Below, in pieces: positions 8,941 to 18,332 of a stretch of 40,128 nucleotides of DNA. Under the pieces are notes generated by a model. It had not been told where the DNA came from. It saw only the letters and a program-made list of their open reading frames with translations, and did no database searches. How positions within the stretch are numbered: position 1 is the first letter of the stretch; each line of letters starts with the position of its first letter. The stretch lies in assembly GCA_003427395.1 (NCBI GenBank), contig BFEA01000337.1:1444207-1484334 (forward strand). Direction: 5' to 3'. The position numbers and the translations under genes were made by a program. The stretch comes from Chara braunii. Lineage: Eukaryota > Streptophyta > Charophyceae > Charales > Characeae.

Positions 8941-10546
8941 CCCTCCCCCGCTGAAAAACCAGTGCACCCCTTACAATGGTTCACAAACCCCGCCTGATCC
9001 ATACCTGGCCCCCTAGCAAGCGATGGGGATGGCTCTCCACAAATCCAAACCAGAAGAGACACAACTAACGACCCCCTCTGGCCGAATCTCATCAAACTGT
9101 GGAGAATGATGTGTCCCTCCCCTCCTCCACCTCAACTACGCTAGCAGAAAATAAGAAGACAGCCTCTCTTCGGAAACCCGAGTATTCTAGACGTTAACGG
9201 ATCCCCGCTGCAACTCGCAGTTGGATCCCACTGGCGATTATGGGTAGCCAAAGGAATCTTCACGATTGGGGACATATAAGACGACTGAAGGACCCAATGG
9301 AAAACAAAAAAACAACTGAAAGACCAACTCAAACATATCAAGAGAAGGACTGAGAAACTCGAATCCATCCAAACGTCCATCTCCCTCGCTTGGCTAGCTC
9401 AACTGAAAAAGGGCCCAACGATTGAGGATCATGACTAGGTGGTGCAATACAAGAGTCTCCCCAGCCGGGTGATGATATGGCAAGTGGTAGACAAACAGGA
9501 AAACGACGTTAGCCTTCAAGCATATCAAATAACGGACCAACAAGCCAGATGGTCCCGACTACAGAGGTCAGAGAAGGACGACGAAAAGGTTAACTGGGCT
9601 GGCCTAATTAGAATCCGAGTCCTTGAAGATCCTGACCATACGTATCACCAATTTGAGCCCGCCACCCCCATCTGCGAGCTCCCCTTCAATCCTGCAGATT
9701 GGGAATGGTCGAGAATGGGGGAAACCAGGTCGCAAAAACTGTGGCAATATACAATCAAACAGGGGTACCGTGTACTACACAAAAAACACCCTGTAGCCCA
9801 AAATTCCCCAAATCATTCAAAACAGATGGGACAGGGACTCGGTGTTTCCCACGATCAACTGGTCGGACTTCAAATGGGCACACTATGCACACATGATGCC
9901 CACATCACACAGAGCCCTGCAATGGCAAATTCTGCACCGCTGCCTCCCTACTACAGATTGGATTGTATCCAAGACACAACTGGAGCAAAAGGGGCAGCTC
10001 TCTTCTATTTGCAGATACTACGGCAGGTCAGCCCAACCCCTAAGAGCCACAATGGAACACTGCGTCCTGGCCTGTCCAATGGCCACCCCGATCTGGAGAT
10101 GGTGGGATGCGGCCTGGAAAACGTTGACAGGATCTCGGTACCCGTGGGATCTACCGCTGCTCCTTCTGGGAAAACACACGGCTACTCCCCCCGCGTGATC
10201 CCCGTACGAGACAAACCTATTCCAAACAACGAGGGTAGAGCTACTCATGATAGTCTGGAGGGCGCGCTGCTCATTCGAAAGGCACACCAACAACTTCGGC
10301 TTCGTTCAGGCCAAGGAGCATATAGCAGATTACCTGCACGCCATAACCAAAGCGGCATGGGACAAACTCTCTATCTTAAAAACAGCAATAGAAGACGACC
10401 CGCTTCTGACAGATGCAATAAAAAAACAGAAAATGGAGGATGCTACAACCCTGTTCACCGAACAATGGCTGGGACCTGGAAGGAACCTCGTCGACATTGT
10501 AGATTCCCAAATTCAATGGAAGCACTGGAGAAAAGACGAAAGATAG
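8930..10546 (+). pseudogene. LINE ORF2 C-terminal remnant (copy 3)
   Basis: From about 8940 the plus strand encodes LQWFTNP, then NDPLWPNLIKLW and RRQPLFGNPSILDVNGSPLQL in shifting frames, matching copies 1 and 2. A long frame from about 9439 holds FNPADWEWSRMG. A frameshift near 9840 leads to ALQWQILHRCLPTTDW, EHCVLACP and IWRWWDAAW. An in-frame TGA at 10196 is followed by VELLMIVWRARCSF and a tail ending at 10546. The first zinc pair reads Cys-x2-Tyr instead of Cys-x2-Cys, so the zinc module is also damaged. Confidence 0.78.
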
Positions 10547-10640
10547 CCTTCCACCCCCCCCTCCTTTGTTCTTGTCCACCAACGATCCCCCCCCCCCTTC
10601 CCTTTCCCCCGCTCCTCTTCTCCCCCCCCCTCCCCACCTG
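10545..10640. repeat. C-rich pyrimidine tract in the LINE copy 3 3' UTR
   Basis: Several runs of 7-10 C (10550-10561, 10588-10599, 10622-10632) separated by CT-rich DNA. The minus strand has four or more long G runs and could fold into a G-quadruplex. Confidence 0.7.
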
Positions 10641-11111
10641 AATCCGATCTGTCCTCTCTCCCCTGCATCACAAGCCGGTTGAGGAAAATCTGCATTTCAG
10701 AGGAACTACAAGGTGTAGCGCAGCGGGCCAGCCAAGCCGGATCGTCATACCACAACTCACAATATGCAACAACAGTTACTTGGAGGAACACGAGACTGGG
10801 AGTGGGCTCAGCCATTCGGGAAGCTGGTTTATAACCTGGCCCATCTGGCCACTCTCTTCATAGTGCAGATCTTGTTTACCCATTCAAAAACTCACAATAC
10901 GAATTGAGTGGTAGGGGCCCAGTCTCTCTCATCAAGTACTGACACCTAGCCTCAGACCCCACTACTGTTCGGGGCATGAACTCCACCTTCCCTACCTCAG
11001 GAGCCAACCCCCCTGTAACGCCTCCTGTGTCTTCTCCCCCTATCTTTCAGTGTAGCAATGCTTCCCCTGTCCGTGAGTCGGAGACACAGGTTTATGGAGG
11101 GTTTAGGGTTT

Positions 11112-11390
11112 TAAAGGATGACACATTATAACGACAATCAGGGGGCAGCACACCAGGGCTGGGGCAACAGACAAGGGACCCCCTGGGATCAACCCGACTG
11201 GGAACAGAATCCAATGGGACGTTGGGGTGAATCCAACGAGGCGTTGGGGTGAGGGAGAGGTTGACCGAGATGGCTGCAAAGGGCCTCAGAGGGGTTAAGG
11301 CTTATAAAAATTTTAAGAAAGGGATAACACAGTGCAACTACAATCAAGGGGGCTGCACAATAGGGCTGGGATAACGAAAAAAGGGTGCTC
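11112..11390. repeat. diverged direct duplication in the LINE copy 3 3' UTR
   Basis: A block at about 11112-11180 (TTTTAAAGGATGACAC, then ACAATCAGGGGGCAGCACA, then GGGCTGGGGCAACA) recurs about 200 bp later, at about 11312-11380, with scattered changes. It is an old tandem duplication of roughly 70 bp cores. The rest of 10641-11621 shows no gene. Confidence 0.6.
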
Positions 11391-11515
11391 TGACAAGGGT
11401 AGGGAGATATCAGCAGCTCCAGGGAAAAGAAGGGAGCCCAGAGTGTGAACAGGAAAACCCACAAGCCCTAGGAAAAAATCACAAAACCCTTTGCTTCATG
11501 ATGTTCTAATGGGAT

Positions 11516-11534
11516 GTTGGGCCGGATTCCCAGC
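11516..11534 (+). other. 19-nt GCTGG hairpin, copy 5
   Basis: A GTTGGG/CCCAGC stem (one T-G wobble) with loop CCGGATT, preceded by GGGAT. It is followed by the CTCCCCACCAATAGA block seen in other LINE tails. Confidence 0.6.
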
Positions 11535-11642
11535 AGGTGCCGCTCTCCCCACCAATAGATGGAATTCCGGCGGTTCTCTTACCACCGCGGAGATAGAGGG
11601 CTTATGAAGGGGCTTTTGTTAAAAAAAAAAAAAAAACGGGCG

Positions 11643-11867
11643 NNNNNNNNNNNNNNNNNNNNNNNNNNNNNNNNNNNNNNNNNNNNNNNNNNNNNNNNNN
11701 NNNNNNNNNNNNNNNNNNNNNNNNNNNNNNNNNNNNNNNNNNNNNNNNNNNNNNNNNNNNNNNNNNNNNNNNNNNNNNNNNNNNNNNNNNNNNNNNNNNN
11801 NNNNNNNNNNNNNNNNNNNNNNNNNNNNNNNNNNNNNNNNNNNGGGGGGGGGGGGGGGGGGGGGGGG
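11643..11867. other. assembly gap and adjacent G run
   Basis: 201 N (11643-11843) followed by 24 G (11844-11867). The G run may be a sequencing or gap-edge artefact. The apparent glycine-rich frame across it is not a gene. Confidence 0.95.
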
Positions 11868-12892
11868 TAAGGGTCTTAAAGGGGCTTGAAAAGGGTTGAG
11901 AGGCCTTTAAAGGGTGTGATATGATTTTCCTTACATTATTTTATTTTTATTTCAAATTCTGTGGAGACTTTGGAAGTGACCCTCAGCCATGGTTTGCCCG
12001 AACTGCGGGGGATCACGTTAGCGCATCAACGACTGTAGCTGCGCTATGCCAAAACTTGCGGGTGGGGTGGCGGAGGCGGATGGGGTGTTCAGGCGTGTGG
12101 GCGCTTGGGGGATATTGCCTTGGGGGCGCATTGCCATGCTCCTGCCATGACCTGGTCCTGATCGACATGGTCGACAATCCTGTGGTGGCCGCGTATGGAG
12201 GTGAGAGATGTGTGGTGAGCATTGGGGTGGGACTTTGGCGCCTTACATAGCAGCATATGTAACCTGTCAGGGGCTTCGCCCCTTGGCTTCGACACGGCAA
12301 CAGAAGACGACATTGGCGCCTTTGATTGTTTCGTGTGATTGGGAAGTCGTGTGATGGAAAAGGGAAGAACATGGAATCGTGGCGATGATGTGATGATGCG
12401 CATTTTCACATTTTTTTGCTACACTGCCGGGTTTATTGTTCGTGTTTTTTTGCGGAGCGGCCTACGCTGCCCTTCGAGGCCATCGAGATTGTGTTTCAAT
12501 TGAGGGCTGATGATGAGTGCTCACTGACGAACCCCTGCAGATGTTGGTGAGACTGGCAACACCTTCATGATCTCGCATCTGTCACTGATGATGGGAATCG
12601 CACATAAATGATGGTGTGAATGCTACTGGTTTTAGATTTAGGCGACGATGCTCATTTTATGATTGGTGATTTGGGGACTTCCTAGAATAATAGGGTTGCT
12701 TTTTAGCAGTGTTTGCTTGAATGGGGATCGTTGTTTGTTGTTGGGAATATCGCTAGGTTTGCTTTTTGCTGTTTCTTTTTTCCTTGAATTGTTGTTTCTT
12801 TTTTGCTTCAATTTAGAGTGCCGATTCTTATTTCGATATTACAGGTACTACTTTGGGATTGTTTTAGGTTGCACGTCTGGGTTGTGTGTACT
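11868..12892. other. no gene seen
   Basis: Open frames here lack motifs and have composition like the surroundings. A hydrophobic frame at 12663-12941 follows T-rich DNA and is probably chance. Confidence 0.4.
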
Positions 12893-12946
12893 CTTTTTCT
12901 GCTTGCTGAGTAAAATACCCGTAGCTTTTTCTGCTTGCTGAGTAAA
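12893..12946. repeat. 22-bp direct repeat, 32 bp apart
   Basis: CTTTTTCTGCTTGCTGAGTA plus AA occurs at 12893-12914 and again at 12925-12946 without change. It ends 10 bp before the hammerhead candidate. Confidence 0.8.
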
Positions 12947-12956
12947 GTGTTGTTGG

Positions 12957-13015
12957 AGCACACCTTCCTGATGAGTCCGCACAGTGGGCGGATGAAACCG
13001 GTCGGAGGATCTGCT
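12957..13015 (+). ncRNA. hammerhead ribozyme candidate, minimal type I
   Basis: All core elements are present and in order: CTGATGA (12968-12974), a 6-bp stem II GTCCGC/GCGGAT (12975-12980 with 12988-12993) with a 7-nt loop, GAAA (12994-12997), and the cleavage triplet GTC (13001-13003). Stem I pairs CCTTC (12963-12967) with GGAGG (13004-13008). Beyond an internal loop, AGCA (12957-12960) pairs with TGCT (13012-13015), the usual place for a stem I loop contacting loop II. Stem III is the palindrome ACCGGT (12997-13002), which leaves no loop, so cleavage would need two copies pairing. The first stem II pair is G-U rather than G-C. Predicted cut: between 13003 and 13004. Seen in the sequence; activity untested. 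Confidence 0.7.
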
Positions 13016-13705
13016 ATGTCATTTTTTGGGAGTACATTTATGGTGACGTTTTGAGTAACTATGTATGGAGTGTGAATGGCGGAGTTTTACTTTGCTCTTC
13101 TTCTTCGCCCTATGTCTTACTCTCGCACCGTCGTGTCTCCCAACAGATTGTCGCCGCAGTCTGCCTTACCTGCAGGTTTGGTTTTTGGTGTGTCTTTCTT
13201 ACTTGAATTCAAAGTTCCTCGAAATTGGAACCAGTCAATGCTCATTTCGGGACTGGACTCCTTTTTAGATTTGGATGGGAATTTAATTAGGGTTTTAATT
13301 AGGGTTGGGTCGCTGGGCGGTAGTGTTGGGATCTTGTTGACTGCTGCCAATCGGGGCCGAATTGCCAACTCTACTACTGGGTATAAAGTCGATTTTGAAA
13401 CCGCAATTGGTGGCGGTAACTTAATGATTTCGCTTTGTAGGGTTACCTGTTTTACACTTATTGCCTTGGGTCGTGACTTCCAGTTAGGGTTTAGCTTGAG
13501 GATGGCATGATTTTGCTTTCGAGATGGTTGCTCTGTGTTTACGAGTGGGTGTGTCAGATTTCCCTGGTAGGAGTGGTAGTTGTGATGTAGGATTGGTGTT
13601 GTCCATCACAGATTGAGACAGTGCTGAGTTTTTGCTACGGTGGGGTTAAACCTGGCTGGTGAGCCCGGCTCATCCCCACAGGCCGTGGCTATTCATGTGA
13701 GGGAC
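13016..13705. other. no gene seen
   Basis: Moderately GT-rich DNA. Frames at 13065-13268 and 13076-13510 have no recognisable domain, and I do not support them as genes. Confidence 0.4.
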
Positions 13706-13724
13706 GCTGGGCCCATTTCCCAGC
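13706..13724 (+). other. 19-nt GCTGG hairpin, copy 6
   Basis: A GCTGGG/CCCAGC stem with loop CCCATTT, preceded by GGGAC. No LINE ORF or poly(A) tail is attached here; a CTTTT-rich tract follows at about 13799-13838. Confidence 0.6.
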
Positions 13725-13902
13725 CTGTAATGAATTTCTTCTTTTGTTAGAAGAAAAAATAAAAAAGGTGTTTGGTTTGCTATTCTGCACAACATACTGT
13801 TTTTCTTTTTCTTTTTTCTTTTTTCTTTTTTCTTTTTGTCGGTGGGATAGAGGCCAGGACCCGGCCTGGCCCAGTTGCCCGGCTGGGCGTCCCGGACAGG
13901 TC

Positions 13903-13906
13903 CCGT
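13903..13906. repeat. LTR element target-site duplication, left (CCGT)
   Basis: CCGT directly precedes the 5' LTR and CCGT directly follows the 3' LTR. Four bases is short, so chance cannot be excluded, but it fits the TG...CA termini. Confidence 0.55.
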
Positions 13907-14899
13907 TGTCAGGCGGCCACAAGAAGGGCGCCGCCTGAAATCTACGGTTTTGGGACTTAGGCTCAAGGGCAAGTCAGTCTTTTGACGGTACTCTGGTTTG
14001 ACCGGGCAACAAAAATTAGAGGAACTCAGGGTACCCCTAATTCTGGGCACACTGAACCTTACGAGTAACCCTCAAAGATGGCGAGATGGGTGGCCGCGCT
14101 CAGCCTATCTAGGGACTGTCATGTCCGGCCGTTCAGAGGGTTAGACCCGGAGTGGCCTGCCACGAGGAGGCATCGCGGAACATACCTCGCCGCGACGCTT
14201 TTGCAACATACGACCGGGGCCGAGATGAGGCCTCGAATTTTTGCCTATTTTACTACCATAATTAAAGATGGGGAAAAGGGATTAAGACCAGTTGGGGAGA
14301 AGGGGAAAACATAATATCCCTTAATTTCTTCATTTTTCACGGCATTTAATTCAAGGGGGAATACCCTTGTTATTTTATGATTCCCGACAATGAAATTAAA
14401 AACATAAAAAAAGATTAAAAATAGTAAAAGAGAAAAGAAACAAAAGGAATTCGACCATTTATTTAAACTTTCTCGGAATCTAATTTTGGGGAACTTACAG
14501 TTGATTTACTATTTTCGACAATAGAATTAAGGAAAGGGAAGAATGGTAAAAAACAATGAAAGGGACGGGAACCCATGATTATTGGGAGATTGGCCTAATT
14601 TTGCCTCGATTACCCGCCATCAGCCCTGACCTCGGATTGAACATTTTCCCCGGATTTTAACATTTTTCACTACTGCCAGTGGTCGAGGTTCCCTGCGTCG
14701 CTTTCACTGGTTTGCTTGATTACTAACATTACCGCAGTTGGGATGTTCTGAGAGCGGGAGTCGCATGGACAGGTGCTACCTCGGGTCGACTATGGTATTT
14801 AGTTCGGTACGGGTACGAGGGTTGTTACGGAGTGGCTACGTCCTACGGTGTCTGACGTGCTACACGTACGGTATGGGTCGGTGACAGCTGTTTCACTAC

Positions 14900-15310
14900 G
14901 GTGACTTATTTTCAGGTTTGGGACAGCTGCGGTGGTGTATTCTCAAGACCGGGGCTACTACGACAGTTATTCCAGGATTGGAACCTTGGCGGCAGTTTGT
15001 TTTCAGGTCCGGAAACGTTGCGACATTCTATATCAGGTTCGGGACAGGTACAAAATTATCATGGCATGGTTGTACGGGTTCGGNATCCGCGTGGCACAGC
15101 AGCCCGGTACTGGATTTCGGGTTTGGTCAGGTTCGGTGGCATCGCGGTGTTTCGTTTCAGGTTCGACGCCCTCACGNCGATTTATTTNAGGTTCGAAACC
15201 TCTGCGGTGATTTATTTTCAGGTCTGGGACGACTGCGGAAGTTCATTTCAGATTCGAGACCTTGGCGGCAGTTTATTCCAGGTTCGGCGTTATCACGGNT
15301 ATTTAACTGT
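14900..15310 (+). repeat. degenerate 30-31-bp repeat array in the LTR
   Basis: The phrase TTTCAGGTTCGG or close variants begins about every 30-31 bp, for example near 15129, 15158, 15189, 15220, 15249 and 15280, and earlier near 14973, 15004 and 15033. Units read roughly GCGG-n-TTTATTTTCAGGTTCGGGAC. A matching array lies at about 32668-33078. Confidence 0.7.
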
Positions 15311-16524
15311 TGGTNTGGGGAAAATTCGACATTGTTANGGGAATGNGGCATTATTTCGACGTGATCCAAGTTCGGTGCTACCCTTGCTTTGGAACGGTCA
15401 CGTATTTGGTACTGGTCCGCCAAGGCGCTAATAGGTCCTTATCCTTCCCTTACTGGGCCAGAGGCAATAGGACTNCGGCANCAACTCGCCCTGTTTTACT
15501 ACNTGNTACGGGCCGGGAGACCTGCTACCACGAGAACCAAGCTTGGGATTTCTAAAAGTTGCCTGTGACAGAGATCGCACGGAGACTGCAGCGTCTGGTC
15601 CCAGGCAATATGGGACAGCTCAGTGACTTTCGGGGAAAGGCGGCGACGGAGTGGAGTAATCTGGTGTGATATTTCACTATAGAGCCTAGGAAAGAAGGTG
15701 GGCCTCCGCAATGACCATGTAGCCCGCGATCTGGGGGCCAAAGATTGACGAGCCTGAGGACCCAGGCCGTGGATTGAATGATATTGCCCTATATGGGGGG
15801 GACTGTCAGGCTCGCGGGGGTTCCGACTTGATACCGCGTATCCGCTGATGCGAGTCTGGTACGGCAAGCTGTGGGATGGCTACGCTGGGTCACCAGATTG
15901 GCAGTGAGACCGTGGTATCTTGTTTCGGAGAATATAGGTGTGAGGCCGGGGAGTGCAGGGGATTGCATGCCAGGCGTACCCAGCGCACCGCTGACTCGAG
16001 CTGCAGTGAGCCGGGAGGAATTCGGCGCGAGGCGGTTACAGGAGAGGCAAGGCGGGCGAGGCGCACCCAATGAAGCGGGAAACCGTTGGTCGCGAGGGAT
16101 AGCGCAAGTGGAGTCCATTGTGCACGACGCGCTCAAGAGAGAGGGAACGTGCTCGTAGGAGGGAGACGCAGTTGACGGGCCAGGTGTACCCAGCCCACTC
16201 CGTAGTCGGGTTCAGAGTCAAGATCAACGGGTCAGATGTACGCGATGAGATTGGGGAGCGACCGACAGAGAGAGAAGGAGTGTACAGTGAGATAGAGTGA
16301 GAGGTAGAGACTATGTGAGAGAGGGAGAGGGAAACCCAGACAGTGTGTGCTGCGTCAAGCGTACTCTTCGAAAGGAGACTGACTTGAGATAAGCTTGTTT
16401 GAGGGGGACATGCGTGCAAAGTGTCGTGAGAAGAAGCACTCTAGCAAACTGCGCGTGTGCCGTGCACTCAGACGCAGATGAAGAGACCAACGACAGGCAC
16501 CTCGATGACATGGGCTTCAATTGC

Positions 16525-16684
16525 TTGCCGCTGCTGAAGAGAACAGTTCCAATCACTTACCGGTACAGACGAGAACAGCTGCAATCTCTTACCGCTGTTG
16601 AAGAAAGAAATTCCTATCACTTACCGCCGCTTAGGAGAGCAGCTTCAGCCACTGGCTGCCGCTGATGCGACCAGCTTCAAGGGC
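16525..16684 (+). repeat. 32-bp tandem repeat array in the LTR (5' copy)
   Basis: Five successive 32-bp units start at 16525, 16557, 16589, 16621 and 16653. Most open with TTACCG or TTGCCG followed by CTGnTGAAGA and end CAATCAC or similar. A sixth partial unit follows. The 3' LTR lacks about 24 bp here, a repeat-mediated deletion. Confidence 0.75.
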
Positions 16685-17170
16685 TTAAATGGGTCCAGCT
16701 TCAGCCTCTTATCGCAGCTGATAGGTTCTGCTGAACGAGAGGGGATATAGTGGGGAAGAATTAGCAAGGCAATCGAGTAACCCTGCTGTGAAGTTCGCTG
16801 ACCAACCTATGAAGTTTTCTGACTACGAGTGGTGCTAATCTCGCCTGCAGATCAGGCAATCGAGTATCCTGGTTGCGATGTCTGTAGCTCAGCCGACTAA
16901 GAATTCCCGCGCGAGTGGGGCCTGTCATTGTTGTCAATTAAGCAAATAGGATCAGACAGAAAAGGAGGTAAGAGGTAAGTACCCGGAAGCAGTTGTGGGA
17001 CGGGTACATAATATATGAGCGACTGCATGCGGACTCATACAATCGGAGGGGAGTGAGCCATGTGTATGATTGATGGAAATTTTTTCTTTTTATCAAAATT
17101 ATTGTTTTTTTTTCCTTCGTATTTTCAATCACAGGCGCTTGCTCGATGAGGATAACGAAGTGAGCTCGTG

Positions 17171-17232
17171 AGAGAGAGAGAGAGAGAAAGAGAGAAAGAG
17201 GGAGAGAGAGAGAGTGGGGAGACTGACAGCGC

Positions 17233-17265
<33 letters not shown>
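17171..17265. repeat. (GA)n microsatellite in the 5' LTR
   Basis: A GAGAGA-rich tract interrupted by a short unique spacer (GTGGGGAGACTGACAGCGCA). It is shorter than its partner in the 3' LTR. Confidence 0.9.
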
Positions 17266-17663
17266 CCCTGTTGAATGATCGAGCGATCTCTGTTGACGGG
17301 CGGGCCGACTGCCCATTGGCTGATCGAGCAGTTNCTGTTTATTGAATAATCAAATATACTCTCTCCCCACTTCTTTTTGTTTCCTTCTTGTTGCCTGGTC
17401 AAATTGTTCCAGGCGATTGGCAGATCAATCATACCATTGGCTATTGGAGGGTCGAACAGTTTTTTTTGTGCATAGACAAATCTATTACTCTCCGCCTATT
17501 GGCAGATCAGGTCGCTCTGTTCACCTGCGGTTCAATTACTACCTGTGTACTGGTTGATCTAACAGCCTCTGCTCAACGGTAAATTAAAGATCATTATTGA
17601 CAGATCTGGTTTTCATACGTTCACTGTCTACTGGGGAGGACTCATACAGTGCATGCAATGGGG

Positions 17664-17670
17664 TATAAAG
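17664..17670 (+). promoter_or_regulatory. TATA box of the 5' LTR promoter
   Basis: TATAAAG in the context GGGGTATAAAGCCCCGAG, about 640 bp before the LTR end. It is repeated in the 3' LTR at 35463. Transcription would start about 30 bases downstream. Inferred from position and consensus. Confidence 0.55.
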
Positions 17671-17949
17671 CCCCGAGTGTTTGTGCTAGAGTTTTGTTAT
17701 CATTGTCACGAAATTTGTCGGGATCGTCTGTTGACTCTCTAAGTCAAAGTCTGTCGCTGAGAGAACTTGAATTAATATCGTGTAATTTGTTTGGCTCACC
17801 AGATGACCGCTTAAGTTCGTCGCTGTGTAAACTTGACCCTTTGCCGTGCAATCAATCGAGCTCACCAGACGGGGGCCAAAGTCACAGCAGAGAGAGAGCT
17901 AGCTAGATTACAAGAAGCAACTGGGTGCGCGACAGCCAAACCCGGACTC

Positions 17950-18140
17950 GCTCCCTGCTGGTTGCTGATCATCAGTTGTCTGTCGAAACTCGTTGCTGTA
18001 CGAACTTGTTGCCCTATCATTTGGCTGCCGAAACTGAATGTTGTTCGAACTTGTCGCTTTACAAGTTTTACCGGTGAAACTCTTAACTGTGCAATTTCAC
18101 CTCTTTACCTGTCGACTGTTGAAACTCATCGTTGTGTGAA
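17950..18140 (+). repeat. degenerate 44-46-bp repeat in R/U5
   Basis: GAAACTC or GAAACTG recurs at about 17986, 18030, 18076 and 18121, followed each time by a TGTnCGAACTTGT-like phrase. Related material extends upstream to about 17740. The same array occurs in the 3' LTR. Confidence 0.55.
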
Positions 18141-18314
18141 GTTGTTAAATCACAAAAAGAAAGAAAGGAAAAATAGGTGGCGTGGCGAGACGCCCCCAAC
18201 CTCGACCGCTGCTGGTCGCTGAGGACCTCGGAAGTGGGCGCAGCGAGTGACAGACGTCGTGGCCCCTGGCTTCAGCGGACGGTAGGCGCCCCTCCCCGGG
18301 TTTCCTCACAACTT

Positions 18315-18332
18315 TGGCGCCGTTGCCGGGGA
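18315..18332 (+). promoter_or_regulatory. primer binding site, tRNA-Asp
   Basis: TGGCGCCGTTGCCGGGGA begins five bases after the 5' LTR end. It is the exact complement of the 3' end of eukaryotic tRNA-Asp (GTC) including CCA, from my knowledge of that tRNA. It primes minus-strand DNA synthesis. Confidence 0.9.

Larger units (their letters stand above)
8925..11637 (+). mobile_element. L1-type LINE copy 3, 5'-truncated
   Basis: A third divergent LINE, in the opposite orientation to copy 2 and abutting its 5' edge. The coding remnant runs to 10546, then a long 3' UTR containing a C-rich tract, a duplicated block and the 19-nt hairpin at 11516-11534, ending in an A run at 11622-11636 just before the assembly gap. 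No RT core is retained. No target-site duplication can be tested, because the right flank is in the gap. Confidence 0.75.
13907..18310 (+). repeat. 5' LTR (about 4.4 kb)
   Basis: Starts TGTCAGG and ends TTTCCTCACA. The first 30 bases form a hairpin (AGGCGGC 13911-13917 with GCCGCCT 13930-13936). A TATA box at 17664 implies a U3 of about 3.75 kb and an R-U5 of about 0.6 kb. The LTR is built largely of degenerate short repeats (about 30-bp, 32-bp and 45-bp families) plus a GA microsatellite. No ORF inside it is convincing. Eleven N characters lie in it, five of them shared with the 3' LTR. Confidence 0.92.

Noticed and set aside
11559-11870. Frame crossing the N block
   Set aside because: Unknown bases and a G homopolymer make it meaningless.
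12514-12545. A second CTGATGA-containing stretch that looked like another hammerhead
   Set aside because: After a possible stem it has GACGAACC rather than GAAA and no matching stem I, so the core is not satisfied.
12663-12941. Hydrophobic 92-codon frame resembling a membrane protein
   Set aside because: Its hydrophobicity comes from T-rich DNA and it includes the 22-bp direct repeat. No supporting signal.
17125-17432. Ser/Leu repeat proteins in the LTRs (also 34860-35231)
   Set aside because: They are translations of the GA/CT microsatellite.
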